From Sulfurospirillum diekertiae (lineage in GTDB: Bacteria; Campylobacterota; Campylobacteria; Campylobacterales; Sulfurospirillaceae), in NCBI RefSeq assembly GCF_011769985.2, contig NZ_CP039734.2, forward strand, positions 1,798,001 through 1,862,000: 64,000 nucleotides of DNA. Reading direction: 5' to 3'. Position 1 is the first letter of the stretch. Every line of letters starts with the position of its first letter. The notes beneath the pieces were generated by a model. That model was not told the DNA's origin. It worked only from the letters and a program-made list of their open reading frames with translations, and searched no databases. Below, one piece after another: positions 25,355-34,470 of this stretch. The position numbers were made by a program, and so were the translations under genes.

Positions 25355-27530
25355 ACACCCATTTTTTAGCTTTATAATCTATTTTGCACACGCCACCATT
25401 TTTGAGCTTGCCAAAAAGAACCTCTTCAGAGAGCGGCGTTTTAATCTTTTCTTGAATCACACGACGCATCACACGTGCACCCATCTCTTTGCTATACCCT
25501 TCACTGGCGAGCTGTTTTTTAGCGGCCAAGGTTGCAATAATCTCGACTTTTTTATCTTTAAGCTGCTCGGTAAGCTCACTTAAAAGTTTTTCAACCACAT
25601 TGATCATCACAGGCTCGGACAATGGCGCAAAGTGAATGATGTCATCCAAACGATTTCTAAATTCAGGAGAGAAGAAGTCTTTAATCGCATGATCCATTCG
25701 ACTGCTCTCGCTCTTCGTAAAGCCCATCGTTGGTGCTTCTTTCGTTCCAAGATTGGAGGTCATAATGATGATAACATTGCGAAAATCAATCTTTGTTCCA
25801 TTATTATCGGTCAAGGTTGCACTATCAAAAATTTGAAGCAAAATGTTGAGCATATCAGGATGTGCTTTTTCAATTTCGTCGAGCAATAACACCGTATACG
25901 GATGCTTTTTAATCGCTTCACTCAGTTGTCCACCCTCATCATACCCCACATAGCCAGGAGGAGCACCAATGAGACGACTGACCGTATGTTTTTCCATATA
26001 TTCACTCATATCGTAGCGTTCAAAATGGACGCCTAACTCGAAAGCGAGTTGTTTCGCCACTTCTGTTTTACCCACGCCCGTAGGGCCTGTAAACAAGAAT
26101 GAACCAATCGGAGCAGTCGGATTTCCCAACCCTGCACGACTTCGTTTAATGGCTTTAACCAATGCCTCAATCGCCGCATCTTGACCGAAAATTTTGGATT
26201 TGAGATGCGCTTCTAAGTGTTGCATCACCTCGCCCTCATCTTTATTCACACTGCGCGTTGGAATGTTGGCAATTTTGGCAAGAACGGCTTCAAGATCGCT
26301 CATCTCCACCACTTTTTTACGCTTTTTAGCCAAGTGAAACGAAGCACCTACTTCATCAATCAAATCAATCGCAGAATCGGGTAAAAATTTATCACTAATG
26401 TATTTTTTGGCAAGTTCGACAGAAGCTCTGATCACTTCATTAGGGTACTTCACACCATGATGTTTCTCATAGCTCCCTTTAAGTCCTTTAAGAATTAAAA
26501 AAGAGTCTTCAAGACTTGGCTCTAACACATCAATCTTCGCAAAACGACGGCTCAGTGCTTTGTCTTTATCGAAGAAATTGCGAAACTCACCATACGTTGT
26601 AGCGCCAATGCAGCGAATTTTCCCCGAAGCGAGTGCAGGTTTAAGCAGGTTGGAAAGATCCATCGAGCCACCGCTCGTTGCTCCCGCTCCTACGATCGTA
26701 TGAATCTCGTCAATAAATAAAATAGCCCCTTTCTTAGCTTCAAGTTCATTCAAAATTTCTTTGAGTCGTTTTTCAAAATCCCCTCGGTATTTTGTACCGG
26801 AAAGAAGTGCTCCCATATCCAGTGCATACACGGGAGAGCCTTTTAGAATTTCAGGAACGCCTCCTTCGCTAATCTTCTCAGCTAAACCTTCCACAATAGC
26901 AGTTTTTCCAACACCGGGTTCACCCACTAAAAGAGGATTATTTTTCTTCCTACGACACAAGACTTGCATGAGCCGTTTCACTTCATCCGCTCTTCCAATC
27001 AGAGGATCAATCTGCTTTTGTTTGGCAAGAGCAATAAGATCAATCGTATATTTAGCCAATGCACTCTCTTTTTGATCATCATTGCGTGCATCTTTATTTT
27101 GGGGTGCGCTCAGTGCTGTTACTTCTTCAACAATCAAAAGTTTATCAACCCCTTGTTGCAATAACAAAGAGACACAAAAGGCATTGCTTTCATCCATCAT
27201 CGCAATTAAAAGATCGTACACACTGGCTTCTGACTTGCCTGCACTCTTTACATGTAACATCATTGATTCAATGACGCGAGTCAATGCCACCGTTTCTAAA
27301 GGCTCATACGTCTCTTCAGTAGGCACAATCTGAGGATTCGCCACAAAATACTTTTCCATAGAACGCTGCAAGAAAGTAATACTGAGTCCACAGTTGATCA
27401 GAAGCTCAACCACATTCTCATTACTCAACAGAGCAAAAAAGAGATGATCAACGGTGATATACTCATAGCGATGCTTTCTTACAAAAGCTATGGCGTCATT
27501 GAAAACAAAATTGAGTTCTTGGTTAACCAT
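25332..27530 (-). CDS. clpA: ATP-dependent Clp protease ATP-binding subunit ClpA
   Basis: AAA+ unfoldase that feeds substrates to ClpP. The 732-residue protein has an N-terminal Clp-repeat domain, D1 with Walker A GEPGVGKT near residue 205, D2 with GPTGVGKT near residue 483, and no ClpB-type coiled-coil insertion, so it is ClpA. The probable ClpP-docking loop is [10 protein letters not shown], with MGF in place of IGL. A near-palindrome (27247-27258) encodes LHVK. It lies between clpS and aat. Confidence 0.97.
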   Translation of the reverse strand: MVNQELNFVFNDAIAFVRKHRYEYITVDHLFFALLSNENVVELLINCGLSITFLQRSMEKYFVANPQIVPTEETYEPLETVALTRVIESMMLHVKSAGKSEASVYDLLIAMMDESNAFCVSLLLQQGVDKLLIVEEVTALSAPQNKDARNDDQKESALAKYTIDLIALAKQKQIDPLIGRADEVKRLMQVLCRRKKNNPLLVGEPGVGKTAIVEGLAEKISEGGVPEILKGSPVYALDMGALLSGTKYRGDFEKRLKEILNELEAKKGAILFIDEIHTIVGAGATSGGSMDLSNLLKPALASGKIRCIGATTYGEFRNFFDKDKALSRRFAKIDVLEPSLEDSFLILKGLKGSYEKHHGVKYPNEVIRASVELAKKYISDKFLPDSAIDLIDEVGASFHLAKKRKKVVEMSDLEAVLAKIANIPTRSVNKDEGEVMQHLEAHLKSKIFGQDAAIEALVKAIKRSRAGLGNPTAPIGSFLFTGPTGVGKTEVAKQLAFELGVHFERYDMSEYMEKHTVSRLIGAPPGYVGYDEGGQLSEAIKKHPYTVLLLDEIEKAHPDMLNILLQIFDSATLTDNNGTKIDFRNVIIIMTSNLGTKEAPTMGFTKSESSRMDHAIKDFFSPEFRNRLDDIIHFAPLSEPVMINVVEKLLSELTEQLKDKKVEIIATLAAKKQLASEGYSKEMGARVMRRVIQEKIKTPLSEEVLFGKLKNGGVCKIDYKAKKWVFEYSGGN

Positions 27531-27579
27531 AATCTACTCCTTTTTTACCTGATAATGTGCATTCGCAGAATAAAATGAA

Positions 27580-27888
27580 TCATTCTGCTTCCATAATAGC
27601 ACGCAGAGGAAAGTGCTCCTCTTTGGCCATTTTTCGGACATACTCTACTTTTGTCTCCGCAATTTCATACGTATAAATGCCACAAAGACCTTTGCCTTGT
27701 TCATGCACACTGAGCATAATTTCGCTGGCCTTTTCAAAACTATGATGAAAGATTTGCATCAAAACTTTGATCACAAATTCCATACTACTGTAGTCGTCAT
27801 TGAGCAATAGAACTTTATACAGTTGTGGTTCTTTGAGTTCTATCGCATCAAGCGTTTCGTTTTGAAAATCCCCTTCGAAATGGTGCAT
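27580..27888 (-). CDS. clpS: ClpS adaptor protein
   Basis: Binds N-degron substrates and delivers them to ClpA. The 102-residue protein has the flexible acidic N-terminal tail and the core with VLLLNDDYSSMEFVIKVL and SVHEQGKGLCGIYTYEIAE, including the Asp/His residues that grip the alpha-amino group. AGAGG lies seven bases before the ATG. It starts the clpS-clpA-aat set. Confidence 0.97.
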   Translation of the reverse strand: MHHFEGDFQNETLDAIELKEPQLYKVLLLNDDYSSMEFVIKVLMQIFHHSFEKASEIMLSVHEQGKGLCGIYTYEIAETKVEYVRKMAKEEHFPLRAIMEAE

Positions 27889-27897
27889 GTAAAGCCT

Positions 27898-28497
27898 CTA
27901 TTGTGCCGTAAGTTTATCGATATCTTTTTGGATAATATCCAAATCTACTTTTCCAAGATAAAATTTATTATCTGGATTTTTACCATAAATATCCGTAACA
28001 TTTTGATACTTTCCATCTTTTAACACGACTTTAAACGGTACTTGCAAGGTTTCTTTATATTTAATGTCTTGCAAAATCGTCTCAACCAATTTTTTATTTT
28101 TGGGTGAATTGGTAATAAAATAATAGGCATTGTACTTCGCTGCAAAATTCTCCACAACATACTCATCACTGACATCTTCAAAAAAGTTAAGACCAATCAG
28201 CATAACACCATCACCATTTTGAAGTTGAAAATCCATCAAAGAGGGTGCTTCTTCCTGACATGGGGCACAAAATGTACCAAAAATATCAATCAATACAACC
28301 TTGTTTTCGTCATCTTCAAGCACAAAACCACCATTCTTGCGAAGCAGTGTCAATTTTGCACCCGAAACGCTTTTAAGCTCAACTTTGTCACCATCTTTGT
28401 AAGTCTCTTTTACTGTTGATACGCTTGATGATTCAGATCCACATCCTGTAAACAAAAGCAGTGTTGCGATTATGATTGAACTGATTAACTTTTTCAT
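27898..28497 (-). CDS. TlpA-like thioredoxin-fold lipoprotein
   Basis: A periplasmic thiol-disulfide protein of about 199 residues. A lipoprotein signal ends in LLFTGC, and the thioredoxin active site is FGTFCAPCQEEAP. The domain is of the TlpA/ResA class, so reduction of cytochrome c or other periplasmic thiols is likely. I use the ATG at 28497 because GGGGA lies six bases upstream; a start four codons earlier has none. It ends ten bases before clpS. Confidence 0.85.
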   Translation of the reverse strand: MKKLISSIIIATLLLFTGCGSESSSVSTVKETYKDGDKVELKSVSGAKLTLLRKNGGFVLEDDENKVVLIDIFGTFCAPCQEEAPSLMDFQLQNGDGVMLIGLNFFEDVSDEYVVENFAAKYNAYYFITNSPKNKKLVETILQDIKYKETLQVPFKVVLKDGKYQNVTDIYGKNPDNKFYLGKVDLDIIQKDIDKLTAQ

Positions 28498-28555
28498 ACG
28501 TTTCCCCATATAACTTTTGGTTTATTCTACTTTATTTAGATAAATAATATGTAAA

Positions 28556-29020
28556 CTACTCTTTGTAAGCATAATTCTTGATCGCCGTTTTAGCTTCTCT
28601 TTGCGCATCTTTCTCTTTCAAGCTCTCACGTTTATCATGCTCATTTTTTCCACGCGCTAAGGCAATCTCAATTTTTGCAAGATTTTTGCTATTAAAATAA
28701 ATTGCCAATGGCACAATCGTTAAGCCATCTTTGGCCACTTTCATATCCCATTTACGTAACTGCTTCATATGCAGAAGCAATTTACGAGGAGCCCTCTCAT
28801 TGGGAGCATAGTTTAGATTGGCCGTTGAAAGGTGCGAAATATGCGCATTGAGTAAAAATGCTTCCCCTTTAATAATCTTGACAAACGAATCTTTCAGATT
28901 CACTCTGCCTTGACGAATGGCCTTTACTTCACTACCTTGAAGCACAATACCCGCTTCAAGCTTCTCTAAAATTTCATAATCATGGAACGCTTTTTTATTG
29001 CGTGCGACGGGTTCACCCAT
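28556..29020 (-). CDS. smpB: SsrA-binding protein
   Basis: Binds tmRNA and brings it to stalled ribosomes for trans-translation. The 154-residue OB-fold protein has [21 protein letters not shown] near the N-terminus, [19 protein letters not shown] and the basic C-terminal tail with [15 protein letters not shown]. The start and the ispE stop overlap as TAATG. The tmRNA gene is not in this window. Confidence 0.97.
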   Translation of the reverse strand: MGEPVARNKKAFHDYEILEKLEAGIVLQGSEVKAIRQGRVNLKDSFVKIIKGEAFLLNAHISHLSTANLNYAPNERAPRKLLLHMKQLRKWDMKVAKDGLTIVPLAIYFNSKNLAKIEIALARGKNEHDKRESLKEKDAQREAKTAIKNYAYKE

Positions 29021-29796
29021 TAAAGTACCTCTTTAAGTCTAAAAAAACTACTTCCACTGCCACTAAAAAACCACCCTTTTTTAGCATAATTGCTAAGCTC
29101 TGGGTAGGCCTTAAGAGACGCTGGAAAAAGATCGTTGAGTTGTTCCTTAGAAAAACGGCTCAACAATTCGGGACTTTTAAGTACAACCATTTTCGAAGCT
29201 AACGCTTGATCCATTGATTGCAAGAAATATTCCCTATAGGTTTTATACACCAACGCTGTATTACAGGCAACTGCGGGTGTAAAAACTTCAATGTCAAGTG
29301 CGTTTTCATCAAACGTCTCAACAATTTCACCAATACCACTGACATTGGCACTCTCATAACCTGAGGCAAAAAAAGCAACATCGGCGCCCACTTCGCTTCC
29401 AAGGCGCATCATTGCTTCTCTATCAAGCCCTAAACTGGCAGTCTCATTGAGCATTTTCAAGAATGTGGCACTATCGCTACTACCGCCACCCAGACCCGAT
29501 CCTGTTGGAATATTTTTCTTTACATGTAAAGCAAAATCTTTCATGACTTGTTCCACTTTTTGATCATATCCATGCTCTTTGAGTACCATGAAAGTACGAT
29601 ACAAAGTATTGTGCTCTAACGGACAATTAAAATCACCTACAAGTTCAAAAGGCTGTGCACTTTTTTTAGGAACAAAGCTTAGCGTATCAAACAAAGAAGG
29701 TACAAGCATAAAGCGTGAAAGTAGCTCATGGTAATGACCACGTGTTCCTACGATTTTTAGAAAAATATTGACTTTGGCGTGTGCTTGATACTGCAT
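29020..29796 (-). CDS. ispE: 4-diphosphocytidyl-2-C-methyl-D-erythritol kinase
   Basis: GHMP kinase of the MEP isoprenoid pathway. The 258-residue protein has [14 protein letters not shown] and the ATP loop [27 protein letters not shown] is at the C-terminus. It lies between csrA and smpB, overlapping both by TAATG junctions. The exact palindrome at 29519-29530 encodes the LHVK just before the ATP loop. Confidence 0.95.
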   Translation of the reverse strand: MQYQAHAKVNIFLKIVGTRGHYHELLSRFMLVPSLFDTLSFVPKKSAQPFELVGDFNCPLEHNTLYRTFMVLKEHGYDQKVEQVMKDFALHVKKNIPTGSGLGGGSSDSATFLKMLNETASLGLDREAMMRLGSEVGADVAFFASGYESANVSGIGEIVETFDENALDIEVFTPAVACNTALVYKTYREYFLQSMDQALASKMVVLKSPELLSRFSKEQLNDLFPASLKAYPELSNYAKKGWFFSGSGSSFFRLKEVL

Positions 29797-30023
29797 TATT
29801 TAAGCTTAAAACTCAAACTAGCGAGCGCATCATGGCTCGTATTTTTACTCGCTTCAATGTTCGCTTCTTTGATCGCTTTTTCTAACTCTTCACGTAAAAT
29901 AAGCATATCTTTAGGTGCATCAAAGCCTAGTTTCACGACACCTTTAGAAATTTCGATGACCCTAATGGTAATATTTTCATTTAGAACAACACCCTCTCCA
30001 ATTTTTCGTGTGAGTATTAACAT
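29796..30023 (-). CDS. csrA: carbon storage regulator CsrA
   Basis: RNA-binding dimer that represses translation at GGA sites. The 75-residue protein has the canonical MLILTRKIGEG and VKLGFDAPKDMLILREE, including the C-terminal Arg of the RNA-contact surface. The C-terminal tail is longer than in E. coli. In this phylum CsrA acts on flagellin mRNA and is antagonised by FliW, which is not encoded here. Confidence 0.96.
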   Translation of the reverse strand: MLILTRKIGEGVVLNENITIRVIEISKGVVKLGFDAPKDMLILREELEKAIKEANIEASKNTSHDALASLSFKLK

Positions 30024-30024
30024 G

Positions 30025-30852
30025 TTACGCCTTTAGCGATAGTGAATTTAAGAGATATTCTACCCCATTTGCGCTGATTTCCACAACGCTAAGGACTTCA
30101 TCAATCACAATTTGATAAATACCTTCTTCTTGCTTCTTAAAGTTTTCAACACTTAACTTTCGCCCTAATAAAATATCGTGAGAATCACCAAGGTAATCGT
30201 TGGTGGGAAGATCAAGATAATCTAATGGGTTGAGCTCTTTCTCATTTTCATAGGTAAAGTCGCCTTCATTGAGCCGTTCTAATGCACTCAAAGAGCCAGA
30301 AAATCCAAGTTTTTGAGCAATTAATGCCCCAATACTACGAACATATCCACCCTCAGAGATGGTAATCTCAAAGGTCAAAAAAGGATGTGCGTAGTGGATT
30401 AAATGACAGTCATAAATAGTACTTGTGATGGCTTTAAGCTCAAAGTCTTTATCGGCACGTGCCAAATCATACGCTCTTGCCCCTTCAACTTTTTTAGCTG
30501 AATATTTTGGAGGTAAATAGGTCATTTCACCCATCATACTTTTAAGAACAAAGGTTACAGAATCGGGATGAAACGGCATCATCTGTTCGACTTTTTCGAT
30601 TTTTTCGATATCGAGTGTTGGGCTTGATGCACCTATCCAAAGTGTTGCGCGGTACGTTTTTGGCGCTTTTTTCAAAAAACGGAACAATTTTGTAAACTGC
30701 CCAAAGGCAATAATCAAAACGCCCTGCGCAAACGGATCAAGCGTGCCTGAAAATCCTGCTTTTTTCACAGTGTAACGTCGTTTAATGCGGCTTAAAAAAT
30801 GGTTTGAAACCATACCTGAAGGCTTATAGGCAACAAAAAGGCGGTTATCCAC
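30025..30852 (-). CDS. truB: tRNA pseudouridine(55) synthase
   Basis: Modifies U55 of the T loop of tRNAs. The 275-residue protein has FVAYKPSGM, the catalytic Asp in FSGTLDPFAQGVLIIAFG and the segment EGGYVRSIGALIA. The start is GTG overlapping the uvrD stop as TAGTG. It is the second gene in uvrD-truB-csrA-ispE-smpB. Confidence 0.96.
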   Translation of the reverse strand: MDNRLFVAYKPSGMVSNHFLSRIKRRYTVKKAGFSGTLDPFAQGVLIIAFGQFTKLFRFLKKAPKTYRATLWIGASSPTLDIEKIEKVEQMMPFHPDSVTFVLKSMMGEMTYLPPKYSAKKVEGARAYDLARADKDFELKAITSTIYDCHLIHYAHPFLTFEITISEGGYVRSIGALIAQKLGFSGSLSALERLNEGDFTYENEKELNPLDYLDLPTNDYLGDSHDILLGRKLSVENFKKQEEGIYQIVIDEVLSVVEISANGVEYLLNSLSLKA

Positions 30853-32897
30853 TAAATCTTCTCCACAAAGGATGCCAAAATATCACGCCTTGTACCACTA
30901 AAATTAATTTGCAATTTAAACTCTCGTCCCACTTTGCTGATCTCTGTGACACGACCAATGCCAAAGATTTTGTGCTTGACCAAATCACCTTTTTTAAAGG
31001 AAGTCGTTTTTTCAAAAATCAAACTTCCTTCACACACCCCTGCTTCTTTCAAGAAACGGCTTTTGGTCAGCTCGGTTCTACGCCCTTTGTAAAAACGACT
31101 CGCAGAAAAACTCAGCGTGAGCTCTTTTTTAGCACGGGTAATGGCAACATACCCTAGACGTCGCTCTTCTTCGATGTCACTACCATCTCCTATCAGTGGG
31201 AAGAAACCCTCTTCCAAACCAATCACAAAAAGATACTCAAACTCCAAGCCTTTACTCGCATGAATGCTCATAATAGAGATATTTTCACTGTCAATTTGGT
31301 CTTGATCACTTTGCAGTGCAAGTTCATTTAGAAAATCGTCCACATTCATTTGAGGATTTTGCTTGACATAATCACGAAAAAGTCCGTAAAATTCATCAAT
31401 GTTTGAGATACGTTCCAACGAGTCAGGTTGGTTGTTGTAATACTCTTTTATGGCAAAAGACTCTTCAATTGCATCAATCATATCGTAGGTGGAATTTTCC
31501 TGAATGCTCCGAATATGCGCGATATTTTGAACAAACTCTTTAAGCGCCAAGGAAGCTTTCTTTGTTGCCTCTTTTTCAATGGCAGATTCATTACATGTAA
31601 TGTACTCATAAATGGATTGACGGTTATCGTAGGCAGATTTAATCATACGTTCAATGGTGACTTTTCCCAGTCCACGCTTCGGACGATTGATAATGCGTTT
31701 AATGGAAAAATCATCGTGAGGGTTGGCAATCACACGCAGATAACTGATGACATCCTTGACTTCAGCACGTTCGTAAAACTTGACACCACCTACCATATTG
31801 TAAGGAACCTGCTCTTTATTTAACCCCTCTTCTAAGGAACGACTGAGCGCATTGATGCGGTACAAAACAGCAATTTCATTAGGGCTCACACCACTGAGAA
31901 TGAGTTTTTTAATGCGTTTTGCAATAGAATGTGCCTCTTGATTTTCATCGTGTGAGTCCATCACTTCAATAGCTTTGCCATCACCCTTGGTACTTTCAAG
32001 CACTTTGCCAATACGTCCACGATTGTGCTCAATCAAATCATTCGCCGCTTTTAGAATTTGTGTAGTAGAACGGTAGTTTTTTTCTAACTTCACGATTTTA
32101 ACATTGTCAAATGATTCGTGAAATTCTAAAATATTTTTAATGTTTGCGCCACGCCATCCATAAATACTCTGGTCATCATCACCCACAACACAAAGATTGT
32201 TATGGCTAAAACAGAGTTTGCGCAGCAATTTGTATTGAAGTTCATTGGTATCTTGATACTCATCGACCATGATGTACTGATAGCGATGACTCACCTCTTC
32301 ACACAAAGCATCATCACTTTCTAAAATTTTATAAGGAAGCACTAAAAGATCATCGAAATCAACCAAGTTATTGGACTCCAAATAGTCTTCATACTGCTCA
32401 TAAATTTTAGCGATGACTTGGTAGCTTTTTTGCTCTGCTTTCTCCCATGCCACTTTTGGATCAATCAAGGAAGTTTTATAGCGTGAAATCTCACTGGCAA
32501 TCATTCCCGTTGGAAGTTCAGTACTGGTACTAAAGCTCTTTAAAATGCGCTTTTTATCATCGGTATCAATGACCACAAAGCTATTTTTACGCCCTATTTT
32601 TTCGATGTGAAACTTTAAAAAAAGCAGACCAAATTTATGAAACGTACATAAAAGCGGTGGATACGTATGCTCCTCTATCATCGCCATAGCACGCTCTCGC
32701 ATCTCACAAGCAGCTTTGTTCGTAAAGGTGAGCGTCAAGGTATTGGCAGGTGGAATCCCTAAGGAGAGTAAATAAGCCAAGCGCGACGTGATCGTTTTGG
32801 TTTTTCCACTTCCTGCACCGGCTAAGATGAGTACAGGGCCATCTACACATTTTACCGCATCTTGTTGTGACTCGTTTAACATCGTTAAATCTTGCAT
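30852..32897 (-). CDS. uvrD: UvrD/PcrA/Rep-type DNA helicase
   Basis: SF1A 3'-5' DNA helicase of 681 residues used in excision repair and replication restart. Motif I is LAGAGSGKTKTI near residue 30, motif II YIMVDEYQDTN, motif III VVGDDDQSIYGWRGA, and motif VI is VAITRAKKELTLSFS. The C-terminal ~60 residues contain a Tudor-like segment (FKKGDLVKHKIFGIGRV) as in UvrD/PcrA. A variant palindrome (31590-31601) encodes ITCN. First gene of a leftward operon. Confidence 0.93.
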   Translation of the reverse strand: MQDLTMLNESQQDAVKCVDGPVLILAGAGSGKTKTITSRLAYLLSLGIPPANTLTLTFTNKAACEMRERAMAMIEEHTYPPLLCTFHKFGLLFLKFHIEKIGRKNSFVVIDTDDKKRILKSFSTSTELPTGMIASEISRYKTSLIDPKVAWEKAEQKSYQVIAKIYEQYEDYLESNNLVDFDDLLVLPYKILESDDALCEEVSHRYQYIMVDEYQDTNELQYKLLRKLCFSHNNLCVVGDDDQSIYGWRGANIKNILEFHESFDNVKIVKLEKNYRSTTQILKAANDLIEHNRGRIGKVLESTKGDGKAIEVMDSHDENQEAHSIAKRIKKLILSGVSPNEIAVLYRINALSRSLEEGLNKEQVPYNMVGGVKFYERAEVKDVISYLRVIANPHDDFSIKRIINRPKRGLGKVTIERMIKSAYDNRQSIYEYITCNESAIEKEATKKASLALKEFVQNIAHIRSIQENSTYDMIDAIEESFAIKEYYNNQPDSLERISNIDEFYGLFRDYVKQNPQMNVDDFLNELALQSDQDQIDSENISIMSIHASKGLEFEYLFVIGLEEGFFPLIGDGSDIEEERRLGYVAITRAKKELTLSFSASRFYKGRRTELTKSRFLKEAGVCEGSLIFEKTTSFKKGDLVKHKIFGIGRVTEISKVGREFKLQINFSGTRRDILASFVEKI

Positions 32898-32933
32898 ACG
32901 TTCATCTACTTTTTTATGATATAAATTGTATTT

Positions 32934-32939
32934 ATTATA
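32934..32939 (-). promoter_or_regulatory. candidate -10 box of the uvrD operon
   Basis: TATAAT on the minus strand, about 36 bases before the uvrD ATG, in the 212-base divergent gap with the LysR gene. The rest of this gap is AT-rich without other clear features. Confidence 0.45.
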
Positions 32940-33057
32940 GCAAAAAAACTTTAAGCAAAACTCTACAGATTTTTTTCATGATTGAAACGCTACGATAAAC
33001 AAAAGTTTTGATCAAAAAAGTGTAGCATTATCCATTGTTTTTGTTATTATTTTTTGT

Positions 33058-33063
33058 TATAAT
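33058..33063 (+). promoter_or_regulatory. candidate extended -10 box of the LysR gene
   Basis: TGTTATAAT (33055-33063) includes a TGn extension. The ATG follows 46 bases later with AAGGA upstream. Confidence 0.5.
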
Positions 33064-33109
33064 CTTTCAAGTGTTATCAAAAATATTTATACAATAAAAG
33101 GATTATTTC

Positions 33110-34015
33110 ATGCTGAAAGATTTCTCAAAAGTGGAAACCTTTTTGACCGTTGTACGAGAAAAAAGCTTTTCTAAAGCTTCTAAAAAACTTGGCATCAGCC
33201 AACCTGCTGTCACACAACAGATAAAACTTCTTGAAGAATACTTAGATATTCAAATTGTGGATCGTAAAAAAAATGGTATCAAACTCACCACCGCAGGTGA
33301 AGAACTTTTCAAGGTAGCTATCAAGCTTGAAAAACACCTTTTAGCGGCTGAGAGAGAGATGCTGCGTCTTGTGAATAAAGAGGTTATTTTTGTGCTTGGA
33401 GCGTCACCAATGATTGGTAACTATATTCTGCCAAATTTTTTGAATGACATACAAGAAGCCATTAAAAATAATGTCATGCTCAAAGTGGAAGATGCTGCAG
33501 AAATTACTGAAAAACTGCTTGATAAAAAAGTGGACTTAGCACTCATTGAAGCACCTATCTTTCAAGAGGGAATTATTTACCGCGAATGGTTAGAAGATGA
33601 ACTCGTAATTACCAGTCGCTCACCTCTGCCTAAACTGGTTAAAAAAGAAGATTTACTCTCTTATAATTGGATCTGTCGCGAAGAAGAGTCCAATACACGC
33701 AAGATTATTCATGAAACATTTGAGAAAATGGATGTGGATTGTAAAAGTTTTAAAGTTAAAAGTATTGTCACGAGTTCGACCGCAGTCAAACATACACTGA
33801 TGAAAGCAAATATCGAAGATACACCAACTGTTTCCATTATCTCAAAACATATTATTGCTGATGAGTTAGAAAATGGGTTGCTCTATACCACAAAGATGAA
33901 AGGCTTGAAATTGACACGTATGCTCTATCTTTGTTACATCAAAGATCGTAAACATGATGCGCTGATTGACAATGTTATCAACTACATTATGAGCAAACAA
34001 GAGATTAAAGCTTAG
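33110..34015 (+). CDS. LysR-family transcriptional regulator
   Basis: A DNA-binding regulator of 301 residues. The winged helix-turn-helix fills residues 1-60 (SFSKASKKLGISQPAVTQQI as the recognition region, then LTTAGE), followed by a periplasmic-binding-like effector domain. It is divergent from uvrD and convergent with the SspB-like gene, so its target is not obvious from context. The effector is unknown. Confidence 0.9.
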   Translation: MLKDFSKVETFLTVVREKSFSKASKKLGISQPAVTQQIKLLEEYLDIQIVDRKKNGIKLTTAGEELFKVAIKLEKHLLAAEREMLRLVNKEVIFVLGASPMIGNYILPNFLNDIQEAIKNNVMLKVEDAAEITEKLLDKKVDLALIEAPIFQEGIIYREWLEDELVITSRSPLPKLVKKEDLLSYNWICREEESNTRKIIHETFEKMDVDCKSFKVKSIVTSSTAVKHTLMKANIEDTPTVSIISKHIIADELENGLLYTTKMKGLKLTRMLYLCYIKDRKHDALIDNVINYIMSKQEIKA

Positions 34016-34036
34016 TGCTACTTTTTAATAAGCTTT
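34007..34036. terminator. hairpin across convergent stop codons
   Basis: AAAGCTTA (34007-34014) pairs with TAAGCTTT (34029-34036) and covers the end of the LysR gene and the end of the SspB-like gene. Confidence 0.35.
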
Positions 34037-34470
34037 TGATTATTAGGATTGGACATAAGCGCTTCCATTGAGCGTTTTAGTCCAGTCTCTTTAGGCACTT
34101 TTACGTGAGATTTTGGAGGTGTACTTAAGTTAATAAATACAGGAATCTCTTCAATAATAATCTGTAAAATTGCTTCAATCGGTAAACTAACCAAAGAGCC
34201 AAAATTATCGCTACCAAACCCTGCTTCAAAGCTAATTCTTCCATTGTAAACTTGGGTACTCTCAAAGGTATACCCTGCTAAAAAGAACATCGTAATCGGC
34301 TTAAAATTTTGTCTGATTTCAGAAGGCAACTCAGGATCAAAGGTAACATCAGAGATATTTGTTAAAATTGAAAAATTTACCCCACGCTTAAGCAACAACT
34401 CCAACACCTCTTTGGTGTGCCTTTTCATTAATCCATAAAACTCTTCACTCCCAAGTAACGCTTCAAGCAT
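34018..34470 (-). CDS. hypothetical protein with SspB-like core
   Basis: A soluble protein of 150 residues with no signal or membrane segment. After an N-terminal helix (HTKEVLELLLKRGVNFS) it is beta-rich, and the stretch GRISFEAGFGSDNFGSLVS followed by LPIEAILQII has the pattern of the ClpXP adaptor SspB (FxARFGG, valine-rich strand, PxxAVLAIY). The tail is basic and ends in KLIKK, which loosely recalls the ClpX-binding tail of SspB. This is my inference from pattern, not an established annotation. It overlaps pepF by 8 bases. Confidence 0.5.
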   Translation of the reverse strand: MLEALLGSEEFYGLMKRHTKEVLELLLKRGVNFSILTNISDVTFDPELPSEIRQNFKPITMFFLAGYTFESTQVYNGRISFEAGFGSDNFGSLVSLPIEAILQIIIEEIPVFINLSTPPKSHVKVPKETGLKRSMEALMSNPNNQKLIKK

